Assembly: GCA_039566865.1 (NCBI GenBank)
Contig: CM076953.1
Span: forward strand, 2,914,001-2,978,000
Length of the DNA: 64,000 nucleotides
Origin: Aurelia coerulea
Lineage: Eukaryota; Cnidaria; Scyphozoa; Semaeostomeae; Ulmaridae
Direction: 5' to 3'
In this document: positions 24,510 to 47,948 of the stretch, piece by piece
How the letters are laid out: each line of letters starts with the position of its first letter
Numbering within the stretch: position 1 is the first letter of the stretch
Notes under the pieces: generated by a model
What the model was told of the DNA's origin: nothing
What the model saw: only the letters and a program-made list of their open reading frames with translations
Database searches by the model: none
Position numbers and translations under genes: made by a program

Positions 24510-25655
24510 CTATTTAGACATTGCTTCATCCCATTCCTTTTCATCATCAGGGGAAGAAGTCCTTGGCAGTCTCCATGATTCAAACTTCTGTACAAGCTTG
24601 CCATCTTTTGTTGGTAAATTTCCCTTCATCATCATTGAAAATTCTTTCATCTGTTGGGAATGAAAGGAAAAAATTAGTATGCTGAGACAAAATTTTTGAA
24701 GAGAGAATAGCAACGTAGGAGAATCAATATGAACATTATCCTTTTATCAATTCCCAGACTGGAAAGTTTGTGTTTCCCGTGTCCAAGTTGAGATGGCCTA
24801 AACATGATTTCTGTGAAAATTTTGTAGTCTCTGTGGTTTACACCAACACCAACAGGTTAAAACAATAGATCTCTTGATGTTACTGACTGTGACTGCGTGG
24901 CTCAGATAAAAAACTGTTATTTCCTATATGTGTGCACGCAAGATACAAACTTTCCAGTCTGGATCAATCCTACACCTCTAAATTTTTTGTGGGAATTAAG
25001 GCAGCCATTTAAGTCTTGAGCTTGGAGAGCATAGTTGTTATTTTTGTGTGATTTTGTTTGAGATAGCAATTGAATTTCCAAAAAAGGAACTTGGTTAGAT
25101 AAGTGCACCTGACCTATCTTTGATAAAGATTATTGCAGTGTGTAAAAGTATTTTCAGGAAAAGTTGATGAACAACCAAGAAACAACGCTGTGTGGGATCC
25201 CTGTTGTTCTTTATCATGCTTCCTTACGTTTCCCAAATAGGCCTAATTTCTTCTAACTATGTAAGAAGTTTTTCTGTTCGCAAATCAAATTTGGTTAGAA
25301 GGCTAGGCTCTACTACTGTATTGCAGCCTCAATAATAAATCATTTTAAGTATCAATCATTAAAGTCTGTTTCGAAGACAACTCACATTTTTCACCCCTAA
25401 AGCCCATTTTACTGCAAGCACAAGCAATCCGCATCCGGTCACACTGAGAAGTGTTCCATATCCAAGCGCTTTTAGTGCCAATTTATTCGCTCCTAATTCA
25501 CCAAATTCTGTTGGATTCTTCCTTTTCACCCTGCCGAGAGTTAGTCCAAAGCCAGCAAGCAAAGATACCACGGTGATTCCACCAATATAAGAGCCAGCTT
25601 TTAATTTTCCAATCTTCTTGCCTTTTTCATCTGTCTCGTGTTCGGCAGCCATCAT
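24510..25655 (-). CDS. TMEM242: TMEM242, mitochondrial ATP synthase assembly factor
   Basis: Two exons: 25386-25655 (ATG ATG start; the first ATG at 25655 is used here) and 24510-24650, joined in phase 0 across a 735-bp intron; 136 aa against about 141 in human. A short polar N-terminus is followed by GSYIGGITVVSLLAGFGLTL (membrane segment 1), a basic loop with KRKNPTEF, then ALKALGYGTLLSVTGCG and VLAVKWALGVKN (segment 2). The C-terminus ends EKEWDEAMSK, as in the human tail. In human cells TMEM242 sits in the inner mitochondrial membrane and, with TMEM70, helps build the ATP synthase c-ring. It lies beside ZDHHC14 in human as well. Confidence 0.92.
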
Positions 25656-26360
25656 GGAAATAAATTTTTCTTGGAACGGTCTCGTTACGAAACAGCGGCA
25701 ATTTTCATCGCAGAGGCAGAAATCAGCATTCAGCAACCAATCCACAAAAAAAGCCTGTTTCTGTGTTGTCCATCACATCGCAAAATGCATTTTCAACCAA
25801 TCAAACATACGATGGAGTCTTATACGCGTATTCTTTTTAAAAAGAAACTAAGAATTTGGGCCAGTACTGAAAGTTTCGTAAAATTGTCAGATTTTGAGTA
25901 CGCAAGAGTTTCTTACGAGTTTCTCAGAGATTCCATAACAACAGTCTTCATGTTCACTACCTGTGCCCTCGTGAACATTTCAAAATAATGTTTCTTAGGC
26001 TTTTCCAATGTTTAGGCATTACTCGAGTACCTTACGAGGATACAGGAAACAAGTGAAAGTAAAATATGGCCAAGGATTTCCTTTATCAAAATAAATAGTT
26101 TCTTAAAGGGGCATTCCGCAGAAAAAAACTGGATATCGGTGAACTGCGTTGTTTGCTTTTAAAACGAACATGCTTATCAATATAAACATTTTCCAATGTT
26201 TCTCCAACTTGAATAAAGCTCAAACCGGCCAAAAACGAAACAGGTGTTTTTCAAAATAGAGCCCGAGAACTCAGCCATATCCTGGAATTTGAATCCGAGA
26301 CAGAAAACGAGAATTCTCGGTAAAGCCGATCAATTCTCTTGCGCGTAGTCGACCATGGAC

Positions 26361-26603
26361 CAGAGATGGCGCCAGGGAAGAAATGCTAGGGGGGCAAATA
26401 CTGTCAGAGTGCCGACAGTGAAAAATTTCTTATGAACGAGTTCAATTCTAGTTCACTGAAATGACAACCCAGCAAAGAAATCTGGAGGTGCAGGTTATGA
26501 AAATGCCGACAGTGCCTAGAAATTGTCGAAAATTTAAGTGCCGATGGGGGGGCTGAATGAAATTTTGGGGGGGCTCCTGCCCCCCCCGCTGGCGCCATCC
26601 CTG
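26361..26603. mobile_element. hAT-type MITE
   Basis: Termini CAGAGATGGCGCCAG and CTGGCGCCATCCCTG, with an exact 8-bp direct repeat CCATGGAC on both sides (26353-26360 and 26604-26611). No coding capacity. It has no counterpart in the other half of the host element. Confidence 0.8.
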
Positions 26604-27133
26604 CCATGGACACATGAATGAATGACTACAACAAAACATTCAAACTAAATTCAACGAGCGACGCGAAACGAGCCTATCAAGACCCGCCGATGACCGACCG
26701 ACAGACAATAACGAAAATATTCTACCTTTGTTCGCCGAGAACGATGCATAAAATGGTAGGGTATTGAAATTAAAATTGGTCAAATGTTTCCTTCCATATC
26801 TCGCGTTTGAGAAGTGCGATCGAGGAAAGGAACATAAGATCCTTTTGGATGATTACAAAGTCTGTCCTGAGCTAAACAAGCATAAGAATATCTGAATGTT
26901 GATTTCTTCATAACCCCAAATGACCGTAGATGCTGTTTTTAGCTACAGTCAGAGAGATGAGTGTTGCTGCTAAAGTCGCCTTCAATGGAAAATCGAGCGC
27001 CTTGTATAAGGACAAGAATCGCCTCAAAGGCAATATTTTGGTCTTTATGTCAAACGAGAATGATACGCAAAAATCAAAAGTCATTACCCCTAGTTTGCTT
27101 TGTTCGTGCACGAAACTATTGGTGCATCTGTGA

Positions 27134-27918
27134 GCATATGAGTCAAATCTTTCAATAGGGCACAGGGAAACCCGCAAATCTTCCAATTTCACGCTTATGA
27201 GCCAATGATTTCGTCGTATTCCGATCACATGACTGAAAATAAGGCTTTCGAGATAAATTTTCGAGTACCTTCACGAAAATAAAAATGGATATTCGAGTAA
27301 TAAAGATACAGAGCTGGTTTTACCACGAATCGATTCGAGAGGCCCCACTCCACATTTGTTTTTCTGCATTTAGTTAAAATCTCGTCAGGGATCGGCGTTA
27401 CATCGAGTTTCATTCCTTCGAAAATTGGCCTATGTTCAAGAATTCTTCAGGAACGCTACAAATAAGATATAGCTTTCAAAATTTCACATGTTACGTGAAT
27501 TATGTCCAGGAATAACATGAAAGTATTTGTTTGTGTGATTTTCGAAAATCCTAGACGAATAAAAGCTATTTCCTGCGAATAAAGCTAATGGGCCTACCTT
27601 CACCCGCAGCAGAATCCCAGTAATCGGCATTAAATCACTCTTTTTCGCAATAATAACCAGCGGATATATTAACGAATAACTTCACCACAAATTCAATTTC
27701 TTTCCACCATTTTATCATCGATAATTTCGATAAAATGTGACAAGACTTTACAGCCTCTGCAGCAAACTGTCCAACTACCGTCGATTCAAAGTTTTCTTGT
27801 TGCAAACACCAGGAAAGCTTGCATAAAACAAAAGGTTGTGCAAGGCTCAGATCTCCCATATGACACAGTAAAATGTTGCCATTGATAATAGATTGTACAC
27901 CTTTGAGAATAGATTGCA
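27134..27918. repeat. Left arm of 785-bp palindrome
   Basis: Inverted copy of 28035-28808 with few mismatches, separated by a 116-bp loop. Carries the minus-strand copy of an unrecognised ORF pair. Confidence 0.85.
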
Positions 27919-28072
27919 GGGGAAATTTCTTTACACAAATTATGTACTTTTCCGATGTGACAAAGAAATTTGCAATCTTTGAGAAATGTTTTATTTTCTC
28001 TTTATTTTGCAACGATAGAAAGACTTTAGGAGTGTGCAATCTATTCTCAAAGGTATCATTTTGCTGTGTCAT
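27225..28072 (-). pseudogene. Unrecognised two-exon ORF copy, left arm
   Basis: Reads outward from the palindrome centre. The first open stretch (27635-28072) contains CLQQENFESTVVGQFAAEAV and ends at a TGA where the other copy has Trp (CDKEW). The reading then continues as NADYWDSAAGEG up to a GTAGGC donor-like site. The second stretch (27225-27413) starts MKLDVTPIPDEILTKCRK. The G-plus-GA junction would keep frame across a putative intron. Function unknown; looks like captured host exons or a remnant element protein. Confidence 0.35.
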
Positions 28073-28808
28073 ATGGGAGACCTAAGTCTTGCAAAACCTT
28101 TTGTTTCATGCAAGTCTTGCAAGACTTCCAACGTGTTTGCAACAAGAAAACTTTGAATCGAGGGTAGTTGGACGGTTTGCTGCAGAAGCTGTAAAGTCTT
28201 GTCACATTTTATCGAAATTATCGATTATTAGATGGCGGAAAGAAATTGGATTTGTGGTGAAGTTATTCGTTAATGTATCCGCTGGTTATTATTGCGACAA
28301 GGAGTGGTTTAATGCCGATTACTGGGATTCTGCTGCGGGTGAAGGTAGGCCCATTAGCTTTCTTCGCAGCAAATAGCTTTAATTCGTCTAGGATTTTCGA
28401 AAGTCACAAAAACAAATATTGTCATGTTATTCCTGGACATAATTCACGTAACATGTGAAATTTTGAAAGCTATATCTTATTTGTAGCGTTCCTGAAGAAT
28501 TCTTGAACATAGGCCAATTTTCGAAGGAATGAAACTCGATGTAACGCCGATCCCTGACGAGATTTTAACCAAATGCAGAAAAACAAATGTGGAGTGGGGC
28601 CTCTCGAATCGATTCATGGTAAAACCAGCTCTGTATCTTTATTACTCGAATATCCATTTTTATTTTCGTGAAGGTACTCGAAAATTTATCTCGAAAGCCT
28701 CATTTTCAGTCATGTGATCGGAATACGACGATATCATTGGCTTATAAGCGTGAAATTGGAAGATTTGCGGGTTTCCCTGTGCCCTATTGAAAGATTTGAC
28801 TCATATGC
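28035..28808. repeat. Right arm of the palindrome
   Basis: Inverted copy of 27134-27918. Symmetry stops at about 28808, where a family-B MITE begins on this side only. Confidence 0.85.
28089..28717 (+). pseudogene. Unrecognised two-exon ORF copy, right arm
   Basis: Mirror copy of the left-arm ORFs. It is open through CDKEWFNADYWDSAAGEG, where the left copy is stopped, but its 5' part differs by a small length change near 28105-28130 that breaks the frame used by the left copy. The second stretch (28529-28717) is nearly identical. The two copies thus carry different defects. No family recognised. Confidence 0.35.
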
Positions 28809-28814
28809 TGCATC

Positions 28815-28929
28815 TGTGTCAAATGAGATGTCATGTGAGATTTACGATAACGCAAAAATACTTATGCAGAACCCTACAGAACGTTTCAATTGTTGCTATT
28901 CGCGGGCATCTAATTTGAGACAAGCAGTC
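28815..28929. mobile_element. Family-B MITE
   Basis: Ends resemble GTCTGTCTCAAATTAGAT with the complement on the far side; shares GAGATTTACGATAACGC and ATTCGCGGGCATCTAATTTG with copies at 16811, 52025 and 63079. Confidence 0.65.
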
Positions 28930-29015
28930 ACGAAGATAACCTCTGTGCAGAATGATATGCATGAAGATGTTTTGGTTCAGTGTGATCTCGTGCCTTCCCC
29001 CAGTCAATGGCGCCA

Positions 29016-29196
29016 TAGACCTTTTAGCTATTCAGGAAAGAATCAGAATCGAACAAACTTTTGCTACACTTTGTAGAATTTTCGAATGTGCACAATAGTG
29101 AAAGAAGCTCTAACGCCACTCGATCGAATGTAACGTATAAAAATGTATAAAAATAACGTTCGATCCAGGCTCCTTTTAGAATAGCTAAAAGGTCTA
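29016..29196. mobile_element. Family-C MITE
   Basis: Begins TAGACCTTTTAGCTATTC and ends AATAGCTAAAAGGTCTA. About 181 bp, with an internal stretch shared by the other copies. TA at each end suggests a Tc1/mariner-type TA target. Confidence 0.8.
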
Positions 29197-30490
29197 TTGT
29201 TTGCTGGGATTCTGCACCTTTCTGTAGCTGTGTAGGAGGGGGATCCTTCTATCTTCGGTGATGCTGCGAATGCTAGCCTCTGTGCAGGCCACCAGTTACA
29301 TCATCCTCTAAAGTTGACTTATTTGCATAATGAGTACTATCAATAAGTGGCTAATGATTCGTTCGTTCTAGAAAACGATTGTTTTGACATAATTAAGCTG
29401 CTAATGAAGTCAAGAACGTGCCAATTCTGGGGAAATTTGTTGTTGTGCCAGGGTAAACATCATGGTAATTTATCCATCTTATGGTGTCAAATCTGTCTAA
29501 CATGAAATAAGCCGACGTCAAATGTTGCTATAGGATCGCGGGAAACTTCTGTCTTGTATGCGCTTTATGTGCGCTTTCTTTATTTCAGTGCCAATTAGCA
29601 GAGATAAAACGTTAATCAATCGCTTTAACGAGCGTGACGGAAGTGGGTTACTTACTTTCTTTCTTTCTTCCTGACAGCCTGACATCGAAGCCCCTTCTTA
29701 GATTACAAAGTTGGACTTTGTAATCAAAAACGATTTCCGAGGGCTGACATAATCTGTTTCTCGATCGGGATCACAAAATGAATCTCTGCATGCATTTAAT
29801 TTTCGAGGAATGCCCCTTTAACTTAAATATTCCCAGTACTGGAGTTTCTTAATTTTTTGCAATCTGAGAGTTGAGTTTCTTATGGGCACTTTCTCACAAA
29901 AAATTACGTATACACGTATTTTCTGCAATAAACTGTTCATAAAGACTCAACTCCAGAAAAAAACTCTTGAAAAACTCCACGACTGGGAAAAACTATTTGA
30001 GAAATAGTTAATTTTGGTCGAAGGAATCCCAAGCATCTTTTTACTTTACTTTCACTTGTTTCCTGTATCATACATATCACTCGGAGATTGTTATGCAGCT
30101 GGTAAGAAACTCTTGAGTACTAAAAATATGATAGTTTTAAGGAACTTGCAGCAATGGCTCAAATTCTTAGTTTAAGATGTGTGGTGGACGAAATAGGAAA
30201 AATTTGTTGACAACTGACGAAGATCGACCAAGGCATTTGAAAGAAACCCAAAATAGGCATTTGCAAAAATTTAATCGTAACAATATTATACATTTTAATG
30301 CTGTCTACTATAGTTCAACGGCTACCTATTTACTATCGAAGAATTCCCAGAAGGTCCTAATATAAGCTACGAGCCACTGTTTGATCTTCAAAACCAATGC
30401 CCGTTCAACTGGTCATGTCCATGAGATTATCAATACAGTTCAATGCTTCTGAATCTCAGAGGTTAAAAACGTCCTTTTGAGTTAACTGCC

Positions 30491-42658
<12,168 letters not shown>

Positions 42659-43658
42659 CTTCTGGTGGATAAACTGATTTCTTGGGCAGATTACAGGCAG
42701 CTTGCTCTGCTTCTCCACGCGGAAAGTTTTCCAAAGGCACAAATCTTTACGCGCCAAAAAGAAGAATATGCGCACGCGCAAAATCTACATATCCCGTGAT
42801 TCATTGCGCAAGACGAAAGATATCGGGAGAGAGACTGGGGCGAGTCGAAATATTATCTTTTTGATATGTAACAGCTTTCATTCCAGAAACAGTAGGCTCG
42901 ATTTTTTAAAACTTTGGAAACTTTGGAAATTTGTAATTTGCATTCAAAAATGGTTTGACATAGTACAGTAATACCAATTTTTTTTAGTGCGAATTATTTC
43001 ATCACTTGTTCTGAGTTGGGAACCCTCTCATGACAACAGTGACAACATTATTTCAACTCAAATCATTCCGGTGTTAAAAATACAAGAAGCTCATAGGAAA
43101 CTTATGGTTTGCAAAATGTGGTCGACATAGTCGGTTGGGCGTGGAAAATTTGCTGGGATCGTGACTATGCTGGGATCATAGTGCTGCCATAAGCAAATGA
43201 AGAAGGCAAATTAATAGGTTTTTCACGTCTGTGACTCATAGGAACTCATAAAAAGACTAAAATTTATAGAAATCATCATTTCAGTTTTGCTTGAGTCTGC
43301 ATTTTGTTTCATGACGTCATTTTGGGAAATTCACCCCCTCATTGGATCTGCGCATGACCTCAAATAGTTTTAGTGTTGTTTTTTTAGTGACCGGGAAGCT
43401 GTGGAGAAGAACTGAACATCAAAGAAAATAGAAGAAAACTCCAAGTAAAGAACGAAAAATAAAGGAAAGACAGCACTCGGCACTTAATACTACATCTTGC
43501 CAAGGAACCTCGCCGAATACACCGTCAGATCTGAAGAAAAGAAGGGAAAACAACTCACCGTTCTGTGTTGAAATTTTTAGGCCCAATTTTTTAGGCCCCA
43601 ACAACAACGGACAATTCGACTTGATACTGTAGTTTGGTTTACTGAAGAAAAAATCAAG
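42659..43658. promoter_or_regulatory. Shared upstream region of RBBP4 and CHMP1
   Basis: One kb between divergent start codons. The part near RBBP4 has CG-rich stretches (GCGCACGCGC at about 42770). Near 43310 there is TGACGTCATTT, a CRE-like site. No coding exon seen. Regulatory role inferred from layout. Confidence 0.5.
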
Positions 43659-46600
43659 ATGTTCGGTGGAGGAAATAATATGGAGAGTATCCTTTTCAAG
43701 CCTTCAAAGAATTCGCAAAATAGCAGAAACCATATTCTATATATTCTTGATGATAATAATAAACAATTTTCTAGAACATACTTTTCTGCAAAATGAAAAT
43801 CCTGAAGATTTCAATGTGCATTCGTTTGGAAAAGGCTTATGGTTCTTTTTTTATTGTGCAGCAATCGTTTTCTTTTCTCTGGCACATCAACAATCAGGAA
43901 CTTCTTATGCTAAATCTAGGACTTGTAAAAAGTACCCTCTGGTCCAAAAAAAGTGACCACATGAATTTGTCTAAACTTGGTCCACCTAAAACAGAATTTT
44001 TGGGCATGACAAATGTTTGACAATGTTGTTGGCTAAATATTTATTTGCCCAAGTTTGATGCTTGGCGAAAATTAATAATGCTGAAAATTTTGGATAATTG
44101 TCTTGTAACTGCTACATACACTTTGACTCCTTCCAAAATATTCAAGATCTTTTTGACTGAAAGTTTATCTGCCAAAAGTTTTGGTTTTTCCCTGTTTTCA
44201 AAAAAGTACAGTATGTGTACATAAGGCTTCATGTTTATAAGCAAATGTGTTTAAATTTTCAACAGATCAGTTTACTTAAGCTTTATTGCAATGCATCTGC
44301 CAGTCTTTCCTTTACTCAAATTTTTCAACTGCAGAACATCTCTTCAACTTGAAGGTTTGTCATAGATATTTTCATACTTATTATTTTTCATACTTATCAT
44401 CATGCCATTTGATCGCAGACATTTCTCATGGCATGTAATTTGAAACAGATTATAGTAGTTTTTAGCTCTGTGTCTGAATGGCCTCAGGGTTGTCACAGCC
44501 TTTTGCTCCTTGGGGTATCGTTCCAGTAGCAATTTTGGAAGTAGTGTAAGTAACATATGTTGTAATATTTTAATGGATAAAAAATATTTATCCATTATTT
44601 CTATATCTATTACACATAAAAAGTTTGTAAATATATCCTTACAGTATACAGTATAATCCATCATTTTTAACTCCAAAAAATACAAATGTATCTGTGAGTT
44701 AACTGTTAGAGTACTTTTATCATTGACAGTTTGCTGCAAAGAACTTAGAAAGACAGTCAAAGAAATGCGAAAGAGAAGAAAAGGCTGAAAAAGCTAAACT
44801 AAAAAAGGTACGAGATGAAGTTGGAAACTTTCTAAAATCAACATAATAAATAAAACAGTTACAACAAAAGGATTTAAAGATAGTCAGAAGTTGACCATCT
44901 TTGATATTTTCTTCTAGGCAATACAAAAAGGCAACTTAGAGGGAGCCCGAATTCATGGAGAAAATGCTATCAGACAAAAGAATCAGGTATATAGGTATTT
45001 TCATTTTTTGATGCTGTGATATTCTGTAACAGGTAATGTTTTACGTTTTCAAGACTGGGAAGGGGATAGTCTTTTAATATTTCTTTTATACCTTTCATTA
45101 GAAATAATTTGGCTCATGAAACGATTCCATCAAAACCCAATTCTAACATTGATATGGTAATTCACTATTGTTGCAGGCTTTAAATTATCTCAGGATGGGT
45201 TCAAGAATTGATGCTGTTTCTCAAAGAGTACAAACTGCACTTACAACAAAACAGGTACTGTAAATTAATTTCCTAAATGTCTATCATTGGTAGTAAACTT
45301 GGAACTATTTGCAGCAAAGTAATCATCAGTTGCTTATCTTTTTGTGATGTTTGCGACATATTGTAATCATCATCATAAACTTTATTTATGTGCCAATACA
45401 TTTAGCATAAATTGCTTATTGGGGACACTCTAAAATAAATAAATAAATAAATAAGGACTTAATTAAACAAATAAAACCAGTATAGTACAATTCAATATTT
45501 AAAAGAAATTGAAATGTAATATCATAGAAACAAATGGTAAACATTGTACAGGATATTTTATAAATTGTTTCTTGTTTTTGTTTTCGTTTGTTTTTCTCTC
45601 TTGCCAATTCCTTTTAATTTGAAAGTGGCCTATAGCGATAAAATGTGAAACTATCAAACATAATGCTACCTACAACATTTGATCTGATAGAAATTAAGTT
45701 AACTTTTTTGCTTCCCAATCAAGGTCACACAATCTATGGCAGGAGTTGTTCGATCAATGGATGCTGCAATGAAATCGATGAATCTGGAAAAGGTAACACA
45801 TTTGAAAAGACATGTTTCACTTGAACCTGAAAATAGCTTGAAAATGCTTTATGATACTGTAAAATATTTAAGAAGAAACCTCCAAGAAGCACATTTCAGT
45901 CAACAAAAGCACATTTGTGCAGCAAAACTTGAGTACATTTTATAGACAACTACAGTACTTCTTTTGTAGATCTAAACTGTTAGATAACCAAGTTATTTAA
46001 AAATGTTCTGAAAAATATTTCACTTCTCAGATATCAGCATTGATGGATAAATTTGAAAAACAATTTGAAGACCTTGATGTGCAAACAGGATACATGGAAA
46101 CTGCAATGGGAGACACAACTACACTAACTGTACCACAGGTAGGTCAATCAACATATCAAGATAGCGCGTCAAGACAGATTTAGCTTATTGCTCACAAGAA
46201 TGGTTTTGACAGTGGTGGATAAATATTTGCGTTCCTGAGAAGCGACATCAAACTAAAATTCTTCCTCTCATTGTTTTATCAATTTTCTCCGTGCCAGATT
46301 TCAGTTGAACTATTGCACAGCACATAGTTCAGTTTCGTAGGCATGTTTAGAGTCACTTGGTATAGTCTACCTGGACCACACAACTGTAAAAGGACAGAGC
46401 ATATTAAACCAAACACTGTTTTCCTTTCTCTTTAATCTTTCATGACTTTATTCCTTCCTTTACTATTTACATTTTCAATCTTTGTTTTCTCTTTCATCCT
46501 ATCTTCTTTCCATCCTTTGTTCTTCCCCTTCTCCTTTTTCTGTCTTTCCTTTTTCCTTTCATTTCTTCTTTCCTCCCTTTCTCATTTCCTTTCTTGTCTT

Positions 46601-47887
46601 TCCTTTTATTCCACTTTCTATCTTTCCTCCCCTGTTTTCCCTTCCAGACAAACAAGCTTCCTGCACAGCTGCTTCGCGGCTTCACGCATGTTTCCACCTC
46701 TGGGTTTTGATTTCTGTCAACAAGTTCATTATCAAATTAATGCAAATAGCATTGAATGCAATTTTAGTAGCTTAAGGTTTGCCAACGAATTAAGCAATCA
46801 AACAGTGCAATATTTTGTTCTTTGCATTCAGTGTTTTGCGATCTTTTTGTAGGGTCAAGTAGACAATTTGATGCAACAAGTTGCAGATGAACATGGGTAA
46901 GTAATTCTCTTGTCATTTTTAGACATTCTTAGAATAAAGTAAAGTGGTTATTTTGCTAACAGCTAAATCTACATTTGAAGCATTTTTCTTGATTCCACTG
47001 ACATGCCATTTGCAACCAGGTTTAATTGGGTGAAACTGAAAGATCTGCCTTTAGTAATCCTTAATTCTTTTCACTCAGGTTGGAACTGAATATGGAATTG
47101 CCACAAGGAGAAATGGGTTCAGTTGGGGCTGCGAGTGCTGCCACTTCAGCATCACAAGAACAAGTAAGTTTTGAGTTCTCTGCACTCTCATCCTCATTGG
47201 CAAATCTATTTTGAAACCTTGAATAAATAAATATCCTTTTTAAAGGGGCTGGGTCACGTAACCGTAAACAAATCTGTTATCTTTATAATCTATATTGTTT
47301 CCCGCACGCGCCGGCACATGCCTATTGTGTTCTGCACAGATTTTGGTGGATGGGATGAATCCACAATAAAGTTACTTCTAAAAATCCACCAATATCTTTG
47401 CAATCGTACAACATATGAGTGTTTCGTTTGTTTCTCAGCGAAGTTCAAGAGTTCATCTTCAAAATAATACTTTCATTTTGAGAAAATAGTGGAAAATCTA
47501 TGTGATATGGCCTGTCAAAAAAACTGCAAAATTGTCGTTTTGAAAGAAGTTTGTTTACTTTACGTGACCCAGCCCCTTTAAATATACAGTATGATGTTTT
47601 AAAATTGATGATTCAAATGAAGCTATTGTGACATCAAATCATTCAAACAGGACTGGATGGCATAACACAATCCAGTGTTAATAAAGGAATTTGAGTACTG
47701 TATCTTCATACAGTATGATAAACGTTCATTCCTATTTGCTACAATGTACGGAAAGACCTGCTTAAAGTTTTCACATTTTCTCTTTCTTAAAAAACTCAGT
47801 TTGTTTCGTTACATATTCTTCAATGTGCCTCTTATTTTTCAGGATGAACTGTCTGCTCGATTGGCAAGGCTTCGATCAGATGTGTAA
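43659..47887 (+). CDS. CHMP1B: CHMP1, ESCRT-III subunit
   Basis: Charged multivesicular body protein that polymerises on membranes in endosomal sorting and cytokinesis and recruits MIT-domain proteins such as VPS4 and spastin. Ten exons, all in phase: 43659-43686, 44335-44354, 44730-44807, 44918-44986, 45177-45254, 45724-45792, 46031-46138, 46853-46896, 47079-47163 and 47843-47887; 207 aa, near the usual 196-199. The start [20 protein letters not shown] is supported by the 20-nt second exon, which supplies KHLFNLK. Basic helices follow ([59 protein letters not shown]). The C-terminus [14 protein letters not shown] fits the MIM1 pattern LxxRLxxLR. Vertebrate CHMP1A and CHMP1B cannot be told apart with certainty here. 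Introns 7 and 9 hold a pyrimidine-rich tract and a TTAA MITE. Confidence 0.97.
44490..44590 (+). repeat. Dispersed 3'-tail repeat
   Basis: TTTTGCTCCTTGGGGTA.. then AACATATGTTGTAATATTTT and an A-rich end; similar to 36175-36295 and 59980-60100. CHMP1 intron 2. Confidence 0.35.
47244..47577. mobile_element. TTAA-flanked MITE (piggyBac-like)
   Basis: AGGGGCTGGGTCACGTAA at the left, TTACGTGACCCAGCCCCT-like complement at the right; TTAA at 47240-47243 and 47578-47581. Terminal repeats about 28 bp, continuing to GTAAACAAA. 334 bp, CHMP1 intron 9. Internal homology to 56352-56666. Confidence 0.85.
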
Positions 47888-47942
47888 AATTTAGATCACT
47901 AATATTTCTTAAGCGTAAGTTTACTATTATGCCAGAGATAAT

Positions 47943-47948
47943 AATAAA
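47943..47948 (+). terminator. CHMP1 polyadenylation signal
   Basis: AATAAA 56 bp after the CHMP1 stop codon. Confidence 0.6.

Larger units (their letters stand above)
26107..29817. mobile_element. 3.7-kb element with TTAA target duplication
   Basis: Begins AGGGGCATTCC and ends GGAATGCCCCT, each directly flanked by TTAA (26103-26106 and 29818-29821), the target of piggyBac transposons. It sits inside the family-A repeat. It contains a 785-bp palindrome with ORF remnants, a hAT MITE at 26361-26603, a family-B MITE and a family-C MITE. No transposase is visible, so it would be non-autonomous. Confidence 0.6.
25846..30176. mobile_element. Outer family-A element, split by a nested insertion
   Basis: The two ends are inverted copies of one repeat family: the left part 25846-26102 starts AAACTAAGAATTTGGGCC and the right part 29822-30176 ends with the complement. 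Everything between is a TTAA-flanked insertion. Family A also occurs near 14505-14630, 17530-17815 and 21480-21880, marked by AGAAACTCAACTC and AGTACTGG. Confidence 0.6.

Noticed and set aside
44344..44760. 138-aa minus ORF
   Set aside because: Antisense to CHMP1 exons 2-3 and their intron; no independent evidence.
46442..46852. 136-aa and 97-aa ORFs rich in Ser, Phe and Leu
   Set aside because: They come from a pyrimidine-rich tract in CHMP1 intron 7, have no recognisable motif, and run into the next exon out of frame.
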